This document shows, in pieces, positions 1-9,868 of a stretch of DNA of 64,000 nt. A program made the translations under genes and the position numbers. The stretch comes from Deltaproteobacteria bacterium (GTDB taxonomy: Bacteria > Myxococcota > Myxococcia > Myxococcales > SZAS-1), in the NCBI GenBank assembly GCA_018266075.1, contig JAFEBB010000029.1:25578-89577 (forward strand), given 5' to 3'. How positions within the stretch are numbered: position 1 is the first letter of the stretch; the number at the start of each line of letters is the position of its first letter. Below the pieces are notes generated by a model. The model ran no database searches, was not told the DNA's origin, and saw only the letters and a list, made by a program, of their open reading frames with translations.

Positions 1-2325
1 CAGATCCGCGCCGGCACCAGCGAAGATGCCCGGCACCTCGCCGCCGAGCGGCTTCGCGAATCGGCGCCGGGTGCGTCGAGTCCCGAGGAAGCGGAGCGCG
101 CGGCGCAGGTGCTCGCGGCCGGTGGTCCCGACGCCGCGCGGCTGCTCATCGAGCGCGCGGTCCTCGCCGAGGCGCGGAAGGCGCAGGCCGAAGCGGTCGC
201 GCTCTGGGAGGCGGCGCTCGAGGCCAATCCCGCCGCGGCCGATGCCGCCGAGCGACTGGCTCGACTGCTCACCGCGCGCAAGGCCTGGAGCGAGCTCGCC
301 GAGTTCTGCGGACGTCAAGCCGAGCGCGCCACCAGCCCCGATGCGCGCGTGGCCGCGTTGCGTCAGCGCGCAGAGGTTCTGGAGCGGCACCTCAAGGATC
401 CAGGCGGATCCGCGCAGGCCTGGGCCGAGGTCTTCAAGGTCACCGGTGAGGCAGGCGCGCTGGCCGCTCAGCTCGAGCGGCTGGAGCGCGCGGGCGGAAC
501 CGCTGCCGCCGACGCCGCGCTCGATCGCGCTGTGGCCCAAGCGCCAGACCTGCCTCGCAAGGCCGCGGCGCTGAAGGCGCGTGCCGATCGTCACCTGGCG
601 CAACGTCGCTTCGCCCTGGCCGCCGCGGATCTGCAGCGGCTCTCGCAGCTCCAGCCGCTCTCGCCCGTCGAGCATCGCCGGCTCTGCGAGTGTCGAGCCG
701 AAGAAGGTGATCCCGGTGCGATCAAGGAGCTCTGGGAGCTCTCGAACTCGGTTCGGCCCAACGAGCCGGGACGCGCCGAGCTCTTCCGTCGACTGGCGCG
801 GCTCTCCGCGTGGCCGCTGGGCGATGCCGAGAAGAGCCGGCAAGCGTGGTCGGAGGTGCTCGCGGAGCAGCCCGGCGACCCGGAAGCCGAAGAGCGCCTG
901 CTGCAGCTCGCCCGCGCGCGCAATCGCCCCGACGAGCTCGTGCCCATCTTGCGCGCGCGCGCCGCGCGGCTTGGACGTGGGCCGGAAGCGCGCCAGGCGC
1001 GGCACGATCTGGCGCGGCTGCTCGAGCGCCTGGGCAAGATGGAGGACGGCCTCCAGGCCTGGCGCGCGGCCGCTCAAGCCGAGCCCGGCGACGCCGAGGC
1101 GCAGCGGGCGTTGGGTGAGCGACTGGAGAAGCGCGGCGAGCTCGCCGAGGCGGCGCAGGCCTTCGAAGGCGCAGCGCACGCGCTCGACGATCCGCGCGCT
1201 CAGGGCGAAGCATGGGCACGCGTGGCGCAGCTCGCGCGACGGCTCGGACACGACGCCCGGCTGGCGCAGGCCGAAGGTCGCGCGCGCGCGCTGGGCGTGG
1301 ACATCCCCGAGCCGCCGGTGCTGGCCAAGCTGCCCGTTCCCAAGCCGCCCGCGGAGCGCAAGCCGGCCAAGAGCAAGGCGAGCAAGCGCACCAAGACGGA
1401 TCCGGCGCGGATCCCGCTGGCGCGCTCGGCGCCCAACGAGCTCCTGCAGAAGCTCGACGCCGCGCCGCTCGAGACCAAAGTCCACCGCGCGCTCTCGGAT
1501 CACTTCGACCGCAAGGGCGACGTGCTCCGCGCCAGCTTGTTCACCGAGGTCGCGCACGCGCTCGAGGGCGATCCCGACGCCGAGCCGCTCGCGCCCAAGG
1601 GCACGCTCTCGGCCACGTCGCTGCTCGCGCTGCGGCACCCGGATCTGAAGGGCGTCTGGGTGGAGGCGCTGCACCTCGCGGGCGAGGCGCTGGTGGCCGA
1701 GGCCGCGCGCGAGCGCAAGATGGCGCCGTTCTCCATGGACGCTGGCAAGGGCGCGCCCGCGGCCGCCCAGGCGCTGCTGGATGCCGTCCGCATTTTGGGC
1801 CAGCGCGCGCCCGACGTGGTGCTCTCGCCCGAGGAAGGCCCGCCGTTCGCGCTGGAGCACACGGATCCGGTGAGGCTGAGCGTGGGCCGCGCCGCGGTGA
1901 AGAAGGAGTGGAGCCCGGGCGAGCTGCGCTTCTTCGCGGCCCGCGCGCTCTACTCGCTGGCGCCGGAGCTGCTCGCGCTGCGGCTGCTCGACGTCAACCA
2001 GCTCGGGCTGGGGATGAAGCGCGTGCTCGAGAACGTGCAGCTCCCGCGGAACCGCATGCGCGGGCCCGCCACCCAGATCAACCCCAAGGCCCGCGAGCGG
2101 CTCTTGGATCTCTTCGACGACCTGAAGGGCAACCGGCCGCAGTGGGAGTCGCTGATGCTCGCGGCGCGGCACGCGGCGAATCGCGCGGGCTTCGTGGCCG
2201 CGGGTGGCGTGGCGCCGGCGCTGCGCGCGCTCCAGGCCAAGCGCGCGGACGTGGAAGAGCTGGGCGCCCTGGTGAGGTTCGCGGTGTCGGATCGCATGGT
2301 CCGGATCCGCGGCGCGCGGCGCTGA
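1..2325 (+). CDS. Large TPR-repeat protein, 5' end outside window
   Basis: The frame is open from base 1, so the start lies upstream of the window; the GTG at 109 is only an internal codon. The visible 774 residues are Ala/Arg/Glu-rich helical repeats of TPR type (for example AVALWEAALEANPAAADAAE and DGLQAWRAAAQAEPGDAEAQ). A basic Pro/Lys linker follows near codons 440-470, then a C-terminal globular segment (about codons 485-774) without obvious repeats. TPR arrays are protein-protein scaffolds, and this layout resembles the very long TPR proteins common in myxobacteria. No catalytic motif or signal peptide is visible in this part. It converges on the next gene with no gap. Exact role unknown. 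Confidence 0.8.
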   Translation, partial: QIRAGTSEDARHLAAERLRESAPGASSPEEAERAAQVLAAGGPDAARLLIERAVLAEARKAQAEAVALWEAALEANPAAADAAERLARLLTARKAWSELAEFCGRQAERATSPDARVAALRQRAEVLERHLKDPGGSAQAWAEVFKVTGEAGALAAQLERLERAGGTAAADAALDRAVAQAPDLPRKAAALKARADRHLAQRRFALAAADLQRLSQLQPLSPVEHRRLCECRAEEGDPGAIKELWELSNSVRPNEPGRAELFRRLARLSAWPLGDAEKSRQAWSEVLAEQPGDPEAEERLLQLARARNRPDELVPILRARAARLGRGPEARQARHDLARLLERLGKMEDGLQAWRAAAQAEPGDAEAQRALGERLEKRGELAEAAQAFEGAAHALDDPRAQGEAWARVAQLARRLGHDARLAQAEGRARALGVDIPEPPVLAKLPVPKPPAERKPAKSKASKRTKTDPARIPLARSAPNELLQKLDAAPLETKVHRALSDHFDRKGDVLRASLFTEVAHALEGDPDAEPLAPKGTLSATSLLALRHPDLKGVWVEALHLAGEALVAEAARERKMAPFSMDAGKGAPAAAQALLDAVRILGQRAPDVVLSPEEGPPFALEHTDPVRLSVGRAAVKKEWSPGELRFFAARALYSLAPELLALRLLDVNQLGLGMKRVLENVQLPRNRMRGPATQINPKARERLLDLFDDLKGNRPQWESLMLAARHAANRAGFVAAGGVAPALRALQAKRADVEELGALVRFAVSDRMVRIRGARR

Positions 2326-3180
2326 CTAAAGCGGGATGCTGATGCCCAGGATCGCCAGCCGCGCCGGATCCGAGCCGGCCAGCTCGTGCCGATAGCCGCC
2401 TTCGATGTTGAAGCCCGCAATGCTCACCGCCAGCCCGCCCGTCACAGCGCGCTGGTTGAGCACGCGATCCTCCACGTAGCCCGCGCGCGCCGTGAACATG
2501 CCGTTGATGGCCCACTCCAGGCCCGCTTCGATCTTGAACTTGAGCGTGGTCTGGGTGGTGTCGTCGAGCACCACGTCGGCCTCGGGCCGCAGGTTGTAGG
2601 GCAGCGTCACGCCCACGCCAGCGCCGTACTGCCGCGGCGCCAGCGGGCTGTTGATGCTCACCAGGTTGTACGCCGCCACGCCAATCTCGATGGGATCCGC
2701 GTGGAGCAGGATGCCCACGTCGGGCGTGACGCCGTTGTGGATGGAGCCGTCGGGATCGTGGCTGTGGATGAGCTTTCCCGAGGCGCCCAGCGAGACCATG
2801 GGCGAGAGCTGGAAGGCCAGCGCCAGGTTGAACATGTTCGCGGTGGTGCGCGCGTCGGAAGGCCCGAGCCAGAGGCGGTCGTACGCGAGCCCGGCTGCCA
2901 CGGGACCCGCCGTCGAGTCCGCGATCGACGCGCCGAAGCTCGATTGGTCGCCCTGGAAGTCGTAGAGCCCCTGCGCGGCGAGCGTGTAGCGCTCGGCCGC
3001 AAAGAGGCCCGCCGGGTTGAGGAAGATGGTGTCGTTCGACGTCCCGGACGCCCGCAGCGCGCCCGCGAGCGCAAAGCCGCGCGGCCCGAGCAGGTCGGTC
3101 GCCGGCGGGGCAATGGGCGCGCCCTCCGCGCGGGCGAGCGCCGGCGCGAGCAGCAGCAAGACCCCCAGCACCCGACCCAT
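2326..3180 (-). CDS. Putative outer-membrane beta-barrel protein
   Basis: 284 residues starting [18 protein letters not shown], a clear Sec signal peptide with cleavage after ALARA. The body has alternating polar/hydrophobic strands with glycine and aromatic spacing ([50 protein letters not shown]) and ends in a terminal strand. An N-terminal stretch, [20 protein letters not shown], resembles the start of FadL/OMPP1- or PorV-type barrels, so this is probably a 12-14-strand barrel. I chose the ATG at 3180 because the open frame upstream is antisense to purF and lacks a signal sequence. It diverges from purF. Function beyond outer-membrane location is not predictable. Confidence 0.65.
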   Translation of the reverse strand: MGRVLGVLLLLAPALARAEGAPIAPPATDLLGPRGFALAGALRASGTSNDTIFLNPAGLFAAERYTLAAQGLYDFQGDQSSFGASIADSTAGPVAAGLAYDRLWLGPSDARTTANMFNLALAFQLSPMVSLGASGKLIHSHDPDGSIHNGVTPDVGILLHADPIEIGVAAYNLVSINSPLAPRQYGAGVGVTLPYNLRPEADVVLDDTTQTTLKFKIEAGLEWAINGMFTARAGYVEDRVLNQRAVTGGLAVSIAGFNIEGGYRHELAGSDPARLAILGISIPL

Positions 3181-3266
3181 GGACACCCTCCGGGCAGCCT
3201 GGCGCCCGTCCGGCGCCCTGCCCGATTCAGCCAGCTTCCGGAAACGCGGAGGGTGGCCGTGAGCGT

Positions 3267-3272
3267 TATAGT
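3267..3272 (+). promoter_or_regulatory. Possible -10 element for purF
   Basis: TATAGT lies 34 bases before the purF ATG in the 126-base divergent spacer and is one of its few AT-rich hexamers. The expected -35 position (about 3244-3249, ACGCGG) is poor, so this is tentative. Confidence 0.3.
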
Positions 3273-3306
3273 CTCGATTCGGTCGCCCCGCGCGACGGAA
3301 AGCCCC

Positions 3307-4767
3307 ATGTTCGACAAGTTCAACGACGAGTGCGGCGTCTTTGGCGTCTACGGCCACCCCGAGGCCGCGCACCTCACGTACCTGGGGCTCCACGCCCTGC
3401 AGCACCGCGGCCAGGAGTCGGCGGGCATTGTCTCCACCGATGCCGGGCGCGTGCACGTGCACCGCGGCCTGGGCCTGGTGGCCGACGTCTTCAGCGCCAA
3501 CGAGCTCGACAAGCTGCCGGGCCAGCGCGCCATCGGCCACGTGCGCTACTCGACCGCGGGCGGCGGCGGCATCAAGAACGCCCAGCCGTTCCTCGTGGAA
3601 TACGTCTCCGGGCCGCTCGCGGTGGCCCACAACGGAAACCTGGTGAACGCCGACGCGCTCAAGCTCGAGCTGCAGCACCAGGGCGCCATCTTCCAGAGCA
3701 CCAGCGACACCGAGACCTTCGTCCACCTCATCGCTCGCGCCAAGGGGCCCACGCTGGTGGACCGCATCACCGAGGCGCTGCACCGCGCCCAGGGCGCCTA
3801 CGCGCTGCTCTTCCAGAGCCCGGAGGCGATGATCGGCGTGCGCGATCCCATGGGCTTCCGGCCGCTGGTGCTGGGCCGGCTGCGCGGCGCCTACGTGCTC
3901 TCCAGCGAGACCTGCGCCCTGGACCTCATCGAGGCCGAGTACCTGCGCGAGATCGAGCCCGGGGAGATGGTGGTCATCGACGAGCGCGGGCTGCACTCGC
4001 TGCGCCCCTTCGACGCCGCGCCGCACCTGGCCAAGTGCATCTTCGAGTTCATCTACTTCGCGCGGCCCAACTCGCTGCTCTTCGGCAACAGCGTGTACGG
4101 CGTGCGCAAGGCGCTCGGTCGCCAGCTGGCGCAGGAGAACCCGGTCGAGGCCGACCTGGTCATCCCCGTTCCCGACTCGGGCACGCCGGCTGCCGTGGGC
4201 TACGCCGAGGCCTCGAAGATTCCGTTTGGCTTTGGCCTGGTGCGCAGCCACTACGTGGGCCGCACGTTCATCGAGCCGCAGCAGTCGATTCGCCACTTCG
4301 GCGTGAAGCTCAAGCTCTCCGCCGTGGCCGAGGAGATCCGCGGCAAGCGGGTGGTGGTGGTCGACGACTCGCTGGTGCGCGGCACCACCAGCCGCAAGAT
4401 CGTGAAGATGCTCCGGGGCGCCGGCGCGCGCGAGGTGCACCTGCGCATCTCCAGCCCGCCCACCCGCTGGCCCTGCTTCTACGGCATCGACACGCCCACC
4501 CGGCAGGAGCTCATCGCCTCCAACCACGCCATCGACGAGATCGCCAAGTACGTCACCGCGGACTCGCTGGGCTACCTCTCGCTGGCCGGGCTGCGCCAGG
4601 CGGCGGGCGCCGGCGGCGGCTTCTGCGACGCGTGCTTCTCGGGCGACTACCCGGTGCCGCTGGCCAAGTCGCAGAGCGATCTGGTGCAGGCGCCCGCGGA
4701 GGTGGTGAAGCTCAACGCCCGCGCCGATGACGACGAGAACCGCCGCGTGCCCCGGGTGCGCGCATGA
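3307..4767 (+). CDS. purF: Amidophosphoribosyltransferase
   Basis: Catalyses the first committed step of purine synthesis, making 5-phosphoribosylamine from PRPP and glutamine in the cytoplasm. The 486 residues are normal for the family. The N-terminal Ntn glutamine amidotransferase domain begins after a short propeptide, with the catalytic cysteine in [15 protein letters not shown] at residue 9. It continues with [24 protein letters not shown] and HNGNLVN. The C-terminal phosphoribosyltransferase domain carries the PRPP loop [16 protein letters not shown] around residue 350. The ATG at 3307 gives the usual short propeptide. The stop overlaps the next start by 4 bases (ATGA), implying translational coupling to an unrelated-looking gene. 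Confidence 0.97.
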   Translation: MFDKFNDECGVFGVYGHPEAAHLTYLGLHALQHRGQESAGIVSTDAGRVHVHRGLGLVADVFSANELDKLPGQRAIGHVRYSTAGGGGIKNAQPFLVEYVSGPLAVAHNGNLVNADALKLELQHQGAIFQSTSDTETFVHLIARAKGPTLVDRITEALHRAQGAYALLFQSPEAMIGVRDPMGFRPLVLGRLRGAYVLSSETCALDLIEAEYLREIEPGEMVVIDERGLHSLRPFDAAPHLAKCIFEFIYFARPNSLLFGNSVYGVRKALGRQLAQENPVEADLVIPVPDSGTPAAVGYAEASKIPFGFGLVRSHYVGRTFIEPQQSIRHFGVKLKLSAVAEEIRGKRVVVVDDSLVRGTTSRKIVKMLRGAGAREVHLRISSPPTRWPCFYGIDTPTRQELIASNHAIDEIAKYVTADSLGYLSLAGLRQAAGAGGGFCDACFSGDYPVPLAKSQSDLVQAPAEVVKLNARADDDENRRVPRVRA

Positions 4768-5582
4768 ACGCCCCGCGCGTGCCTCGAGTGGCCGAGTACA
4801 TGCTCAAGGCCAAGGTCATCGACGAGTTCCAGATGAAGTCGGCCCTGGCGCACCAGGCGCAGTGGGGCCAGCGGCTCACCAAGGTCTTCAACGAGCTGCG
4901 GCTCGCGCCCGAGAACAAGGTGGTGGCCGCGCTGGCGCACGCGCTCAAGCTGCAGCCGGTGGATCTCTCCGCCATCCCGCCGGACCTCGCGGCGCTCAAG
5001 AAGCTCGACGCCGCCTACTGCGCCGAGAAGGGCGTCTTCCCCTGCGCGCTCAAGGACCAGGGCAAGACCCTCTTCCTGGCGATGTGCGACCCGACCGACT
5101 TCTCCCTCACCGACGAGGTGGAGAAGAAGACCCGCTGCCGCCTCAAGCTCCTGGTCGCCGGTGAGACGGCGCTGGCCGCAGCGGTGCAGCGCTGCTACCG
5201 CGACAGCAAGGGCAGCAAGGCGGCTCCACCACCGCCGCCGATGGCGTCGCAGGGCATGGCGGGGATCGAGCTCGAGACCGCCTCGACCGGCGAGTTCATG
5301 GATCACAAGGGCGAGGTCGTGGGCTCCATGCGCCACGTCTCGAACCCGCGCCAGGCCGCGCTCCCCCCTCCAGTGGCCGCGCCCATCAACACCCCGGTGG
5401 CCGACGAGCTCCAGTCGCTCTTCGACTTCACCCCCGACGCGCTCACCCCCGAGGAGAAGCAGCGCCTCGAGGCCATCAAGCAGAACCAGGAGCGCGGCAA
5501 CCTCATCCTTCGGGTGGTGCTGGAGCTGTGCGTGGAGAAGGGCCTGCTCTCCTCCGACGACGTGAACCGGCTGCAGCTCTGA
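4764..5582 (+). CDS. Stand-alone MshEN/GspE N-terminal-like domain protein
   Basis: 272 residues. The first 145 resemble the MshEN (type II secretion ATPase GspE/PilB N-terminal) domain. [20 protein letters not shown] and [11 protein letters not shown] are its typical opening. They are followed by [18 protein letters not shown] and a [19 protein letters not shown] beta segment. Some MshEN domains bind c-di-GMP, but I cannot judge whether the ligand residues survive here. No Walker ATPase domain follows. Instead there is a Pro/Ala linker (residues 155-215) and a second short helical region ending [12 protein letters not shown]. The start codon overlaps the purF stop. It is probably a cytoplasmic adaptor or nucleotide sensor; this is inference from the fold. 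Confidence 0.65.
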   Translation: MNAPRVPRVAEYMLKAKVIDEFQMKSALAHQAQWGQRLTKVFNELRLAPENKVVAALAHALKLQPVDLSAIPPDLAALKKLDAAYCAEKGVFPCALKDQGKTLFLAMCDPTDFSLTDEVEKKTRCRLKLLVAGETALAAAVQRCYRDSKGSKAAPPPPPMASQGMAGIELETASTGEFMDHKGEVVGSMRHVSNPRQAALPPPVAAPINTPVADELQSLFDFTPDALTPEEKQRLEAIKQNQERGNLILRVVLELCVEKGLLSSDDVNRLQL

Positions 5583-5669
5583 GCCATCGCTCGCGCAGCC
5601 CCACGGCGACATCTTCGATCTGTGATCCGCGTCCTGGCGCGGCGCCCGGCAAAGCTTCATGCTCAGGGC

Positions 5670-7460
5670 ATGCATACCCGTCGCTTCGCGCTCCTGGCGC
5701 TCTTCGCGGCCGGCTGCAGCCGCAGCTTCCCCTCCCCGCCGCAGCCCACGACCGTGCAGCTCGAGCACACCGGCAACGCGTGCGCCGACGCCGGCGAGTG
5801 CGAGAGCGGCTTCTGCAAAGACGGCGTGTGCTGCAGCGCCGACTGCCCCGCGAGCCAGCGCTGCGATCTCCCGGGCAGCGTGGGCCACTGCGAGTTCCGT
5901 CCCTTCGGCGAGGCCTGCGACGGAGGCCAGATGTGCCCCGGCGGCAACTGCGTGGACGGCGTGTGCTGCACCGAGCCCTGCGACAGCCGCTGCCAGACCT
6001 GCAACGGCAGCCAGCCCGGCACCTGCGAGCTCGCCGCCGACGACACCGACCCGCGCCACGAGTGCGCGGGCACCCCCTGCAGCGCCTGCTTCAGCGGCGC
6101 CTGCGCGCCCGTCACGCCCGGCTCGGATCCCGACTCGAGCTGCCCGTCGGACAAGACCTGCGGCATCGACCAGCAGTGCGGCGGCTTTGACGGCGGCGAG
6201 TGCAGCAGCAGCGCCCAGTGCGCGGTGGGCAGCTGCATCGCCGGCGCCTGCCTGCACCTCGACGACGAGGTGGTGGCCGCCTCCACCATGAACCCCACCG
6301 CCGACGCGCGCGACGTGGTGGGCGCGGCGCTCTCGGAGAAGGGCGACCAGGCCATCCTCTTCACCGAGTCGAAGAACGACTTCAGCCTGGGCGGCGACGG
6401 CGGCCTGGTGGTGAGCCCCGACGAGAACGAGGTGTTCCTCGCGCTCCATCCGGTCGGCGGCGCCTGGAGCGCGGTCCCGCTCTTCGCCCACGGCAAGCTC
6501 GCCTCCAGCGATCTGCTCCCCGCGCTGGGACGCGTGGTCTTCCTCGGGCGCCAGGCGCTGGCCGTCACCCAGCGCGAGCCGGATGACGGCGTGACCTGCG
6601 CCACCACCCAGCACCCCTGCGGCATGGTGGCCGTGGCCGCGGCCTTCACGGGCGAGGTGGGCCACCTCGAGGAGTTCGATCGCAGCGCGGTTCAGGTGAC
6701 GTCGGTGAGCGCCATCGTCGACACCCAGGGCCACGTGGCCGTGATCTACGCCGACGCGCGCGGCTTCCACGTGCGCCTGCGCACCGCGCCCGCAACGTGG
6801 ATCACCGTGGCCGACCTCGCCACGATCCCCGGCCTCGCCGCAGGCAGCGTGCCCTCGCTTCAGGCCGTGGGCACCGATCTCTACCTCGTGTACAGCACGC
6901 CCGCGCCAGCCGTCGCGGTCTCGTTCGCCGATGGCGGCAGCGCGCTCTCCCTCGCGGTCGGCGACGGAATCGACTGCGGAAGCCACGTGGGCCAGTTCGC
7001 CGCCCGCGCCGCCGAGGGCCCCGCGCTCGCCGATCGCCTGGCCATCACCGCGCTCTGCGACGCGGATGTCTCCTCGGGCACGCCGGGTCGCGTCCTCTTG
7101 GTCACCTTCAGTCCCAACACCTCGCCGCCGTGGGATTCGGAAACGATCGTCGACGGACTGGGCGTGGCGCTGGCGAGCTCGGATGGAAAGTGGATCGCGT
7201 TCTCGCAAAGCCAGGGAACGACCGCGATCTCCACCAACGTCGGCCTGGGCTGGGAAAAGGACGACGGCACCTGGGTGGAGCGCACCCTCCGCACCGCGCC
7301 GTCCAATGTGCCGCAGCCCAGCCTGGCCATGGGCGGCGACGGCGCGTTCCCGTTCGCGGCGTACGGCCTCGACGCCTACGACCCCACGCACACCGACCAG
7401 CTCACGGCCGCGCCCGTGCAGGCGGGCTCGGAGCTGCACGCGATCGTGATTCGTCGGTGA
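5670..7460 (+). CDS. Cys-rich secreted lipoprotein
   Basis: 596 residues. The start MHTRRFALLALFAAGCSRS has a lipobox (LFAAGC), so it is probably a lipoprotein; I rejected the upstream GTG at 5622 because it precedes the signal peptide. Residues about 30-200 are a string of Cys-rich modules (ESGFCKDGVCCSADCPASQR, DGVCCTEPCDSRCQTC, CSACFSGACAPV) of the kind annotated as Dickkopf-like or myxobacterial Cys-rich repeats, probably disulfide bonded. The remainder (about 210-596) has blade-like beta segments and could be a propeller. Codon use matches the neighbours. Function unknown; surface exposure is inferred. Confidence 0.75.
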   Translation: MHTRRFALLALFAAGCSRSFPSPPQPTTVQLEHTGNACADAGECESGFCKDGVCCSADCPASQRCDLPGSVGHCEFRPFGEACDGGQMCPGGNCVDGVCCTEPCDSRCQTCNGSQPGTCELAADDTDPRHECAGTPCSACFSGACAPVTPGSDPDSSCPSDKTCGIDQQCGGFDGGECSSSAQCAVGSCIAGACLHLDDEVVAASTMNPTADARDVVGAALSEKGDQAILFTESKNDFSLGGDGGLVVSPDENEVFLALHPVGGAWSAVPLFAHGKLASSDLLPALGRVVFLGRQALAVTQREPDDGVTCATTQHPCGMVAVAAAFTGEVGHLEEFDRSAVQVTSVSAIVDTQGHVAVIYADARGFHVRLRTAPATWITVADLATIPGLAAGSVPSLQAVGTDLYLVYSTPAPAVAVSFADGGSALSLAVGDGIDCGSHVGQFAARAAEGPALADRLAITALCDADVSSGTPGRVLLVTFSPNTSPPWDSETIVDGLGVALASSDGKWIAFSQSQGTTAISTNVGLGWEKDDGTWVERTLRTAPSNVPQPSLAMGGDGAFPFAAYGLDAYDPTHTDQLTAAPVQAGSELHAIVIRR

Positions 7461-7470
7461 CGGCGGACCG

Positions 7471-8415
7471 TTAGACGGCCTGCACGTAGTGCTTCTTGAG
7501 CAGCATCACCAGGCCCTGACTGACCTCGAGGTCGCTCAAGGGGCTCTTGTCGAGCACGCCCTGCATGGTGCCGTGGTTGAGCACCAGCTGGATCAAGTCG
7601 AGCTGCTCGGCGGACAGGTCGCGGAGCGGCGGCTCCAGCGGCAGCGCGATCTGCAGCGCCGACGTCGAGGCGGGCAGCTCGCCGTGCAGGCGGCGCATCT
7701 CATCGAGCTGGCGCAGGCCCTCCATCAGCAGGGCCTCGGTGCTCTCCTCCAGCTCCACCATGAACTCGTTCTGGTCGGCGGCCACCAGCTCGAAGTCGCC
7801 CTGCTCCCAGGTGATGATCCGGAAGAAGCTCTTCTGCGGGCCAAGGTCGTGGTTCTGGTCGATGACCGCGTAGAAGACCTTGCCCTGCCGCATGTAGATG
7901 CGGCCCTCGTGCTCGTTGCGCACCACGAGCATTCCGTTCTTCTTGCTGGTCTGGAACAGCTGCAAGAGGTCGGGGAGGGGAACCTCCTCGATCTTGCCCG
8001 TCATCGACGAGTTCTTGCTCTGGCGGCTCGCGGCCGCCGCGGCGGCCTGCTCGAGCTGGGCTTTGATCTGCGCGTCGGTCGTCTCGGCGGTGTTGGTGGA
8101 GACCACCAGCTTCAAGATCGACGTGCCGATGAGGATGCGGTCGCCTTCCTTCAGGCGCGCCTGCTTCACCTTCTCACCGTTGACGAAGGTGCCGTTGGTG
8201 GAGCCCAGGTCCTCGATGGTGACCTTGCCGCCGGAGACGACGATCTTCGCGTGCTTGCGCGAGACCATGTCCTCCACGAGCACCATGTCGAGCTCGCTCG
8301 AGCGCCCGACGATGATCTGCTTGTCGGACTTCAGCGGGAACTCGCCGCCCTGGTACTTCCCCGAGATGAATTTGAGGGCGTACGCCTTGCCGGCGGCCGC
8401 GGTCGGGCTGACCAT
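7471..8415 (-). CDS. FHA domain plus DUF4388 protein
   Basis: 314 residues with no signal peptide. Residues about 25-105 form an FHA phosphothreonine-binding domain: VGRSSELDMVLVEDMVSRKH contains the GR, S and SRKH motifs, and DLGSTNGTFVNG is the canonical NG loop. After an Ala-rich linker, residues about 135-240 match DUF4388/PATAN (TGKIEEVPLPDLLQLFQTSK, GRIYMRQGKVFYAV, WEQGDFEL). The C-terminal 60 residues are helical. FHA domains read Ser/Thr kinase signals, and DUF4388 is frequent in myxobacterial signalling proteins. A Ser/Thr kinase lies about 12 kb away, but a link is speculation. Converges on the lipoprotein gene with a 10-base gap. Confidence 0.88.
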   Translation of the reverse strand: MVSPTAAAGKAYALKFISGKYQGGEFPLKSDKQIIVGRSSELDMVLVEDMVSRKHAKIVVSGGKVTIEDLGSTNGTFVNGEKVKQARLKEGDRILIGTSILKLVVSTNTAETTDAQIKAQLEQAAAAAASRQSKNSSMTGKIEEVPLPDLLQLFQTSKKNGMLVVRNEHEGRIYMRQGKVFYAVIDQNHDLGPQKSFFRIITWEQGDFELVAADQNEFMVELEESTEALLMEGLRQLDEMRRLHGELPASTSALQIALPLEPPLRDLSAEQLDLIQLVLNHGTMQGVLDKSPLSDLEVSQGLVMLLKKHYVQAV

Positions 8416-8505
8416 GGTTTCGAGCTACCTCACTGTGGACGACCGCGTCGCGAACCGAGCCTACGTCCCTCGCCTACCCTTGCCAACTTTCTCGCACACC
8501 GGTTC

Positions 8506-9240
8506 TCAGGCCTTCTGTGCCTTCTCCGCCTTCTCCGCTTCCGCGCCGCGCACCAGCGCGAGGTACATCTCCGCGCTCTTGTGGCCGGGCGCCATCTGCA
8601 GCACCGCCTCCCACGCGCCCACCGCCTCTTTCTGGCGGCCCATGGCGTAGTAGCCCACGCCCAGCGCGATGCGGCCGGGCAGGTAGTGCGGCTGCAGGGC
8701 GACGATCTCCTCGTACACCTGCAGCGCGCCCGCGGGATCGCCCTTGTCGCGGAAGGCGTGGCCGAGCTTGAGCTTGATGTCGACGAAGCTCGGGCCGAGC
8801 TTGAGCGCGCGGCGGTACTCCTCGATGGCCTCGTCCCACAAGCCGCTCGAGGCGTAGGCGTCGCCGATGTCGGCGTACATGTTTGCGATCTTGCCGCGGA
8901 CGACCGGATCCAGCTCGCCGGGCGCGTTCTGGTGGCGCTCGAGGGCCTGCGAGTACACCTCGCGGGCCTCCTTGTACTTGCCGAGGTCATTGTAGATGAC
9001 GGCCAGATTCAAGGCCGCTTCGGTGTAGCCGGGGTTGATGCGCAGCGCGGCCTCGAAGGCCCGCTGGCTCCGGGCGAACTGACCCTGGTCGTGGTAGATG
9101 ACGCCGAGCATGTTGTAGACGTCGGCGAAGCTCTGGTTTCGCTCGACCAGCCGCGAGAGGTAGCGCTCCGCCTTCGCGAACTGCTTCTGCTCGAAGTAGC
9201 CGCGGCCAAGCGTGAGCCACTGTCGCAGTTCTTCGTCCAT
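8506..9240 (-). CDS. TPR-repeat protein
   Basis: 244 residues, almost entirely TPR units: WLTLGRGYFEQKQFAKAERY, ADVYNMLGVIYHDQGQFARS, EAALNLAVIYNDLGKYKEAR, GDAYASSGLWDEAIEEYRRA, IALGVGYYAMGRQKEAVGAW. The alternating small and aromatic positions are regular, giving about six repeats and a charged tail rich in Ala/Glu/Lys. There is no signal peptide or membrane segment, so a cytoplasmic scaffold is likely. It lies 90 bases upstream of the FHA gene on the same strand, so the two may be co-transcribed. Partner unknown. Confidence 0.8.
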   Translation of the reverse strand: MDEELRQWLTLGRGYFEQKQFAKAERYLSRLVERNQSFADVYNMLGVIYHDQGQFARSQRAFEAALRINPGYTEAALNLAVIYNDLGKYKEAREVYSQALERHQNAPGELDPVVRGKIANMYADIGDAYASSGLWDEAIEEYRRALKLGPSFVDIKLKLGHAFRDKGDPAGALQVYEEIVALQPHYLPGRIALGVGYYAMGRQKEAVGAWEAVLQMAPGHKSAEMYLALVRGAEAEKAEKAQKA

Positions 9241-9318
9241 GCTGCGTCCTCGGAGATGAAGGGACTCGGGTCCGCGAGTGTACCCCGGGTTGATGCGGGG
9301 ATCACCAAACCCGACCGT

Positions 9319-9849
9319 TCACGGAGCGACCTCGTAGCCGCCGTCGGCCTGGCGAAGCAGCGTCACCGATTTTCGGTCCGCGCCGTTCACCACCGCGGCC
9401 TCCGCCTTGTCGAGATCGACACGCAGGTACCACTTCCAAGCCGGGTTCGACCGCGCCAGCACCGGAAGCACCGTCGCCAGGCGCGGGAAGTGCTCGCCCT
9501 GCGGAACCCAACCGTCAGCGCGCTGAACCATGGGGACCTTCTCGACGCCCAGCGCGCTCACCGCGATCGACAGATCCGACGTCAGCGAGAGCTGCAGGCT
9601 CCCCTCGAGGTCGTAGCTGAACGCCACCTGGGGCGGCTCCAGCTCCGGCTCGGGCGTGATGCGGGTGATCTGCAGCTTTTGGATGTGGAGGATCCGACCG
9701 TCCACGAGCATCTGCTCGTGGAGCTTCTCGAACCCCTTCGCCGCCTCGCGCAGCTGCTCATCCGAACCGGCCAGTTGGGCGCAGGTGCAGCTCGAGAGCG
9801 CACCCAGTATCAGATATATCCAGACATATCCGAACGAGCCACCAGCCAC
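9319..9849 (-). CDS. Putative lipoprotein downstream of bamD
   Basis: From the GTG at 9849 the protein is 176 residues and begins with a hydrophobic stretch ending in YLILGALSSC, a plausible lipobox. The mature part (EQLREAAKGFEKLHEQMLVD, TSDLSIAVSALGVEKVP, WYLRVDLDKAEAAVV) has mixed alpha/beta character and matches no family I recognise. A longer frame to 9912 would run into the bamD 3' end and adds no signal features. The start sits on a heptamer tandem repeat, and the leader contains a GATATATC palindrome, so the N-terminus may have been reshaped by repeats. The gene follows bamD by about 20 bases and is probably co-transcribed. Confidence 0.55.
   Translation of the reverse strand: MAGGSFGYVWIYLILGALSSCTCAQLAGSDEQLREAAKGFEKLHEQMLVDGRILHIQKLQITRITPEPELEPPQVAFSYDLEGSLQLSLTSDLSIAVSALGVEKVPMVQRADGWVPQGEHFPRLATVLPVLARSNPAWKWYLRVDLDKAEAAVVNGADRKSVTLLRQADGGYEVAP
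9813..9820. repeat. GATATATC palindrome, copy 1
   Basis: AT-rich 8-base palindrome, followed by the related CATATC at 9824-9829. It lies within the leader region of the small lipoprotein gene. Confidence 0.6.
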
Positions 9850-9863
9850 CAGCCACCAGCCAC
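9838..9863. repeat. Heptanucleotide tandem repeat (GCCACCA)3.7
   Basis: Three perfect GCCACCA units plus GCCAC, located between bamD and the downstream lipoprotein gene and overlapping the latter's likely start. Confidence 0.9.
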
Positions 9864-9868
9864 GGCTT

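Noticed and set aside
4647..7439. 930-residue open frame on the minus strand opposite purF and the Cys-rich lipoprotein gene
   Set aside because: Antisense frame with His/Ala/Arg-rich, non-protein-like composition; a by-product of high GC on the opposite strand.
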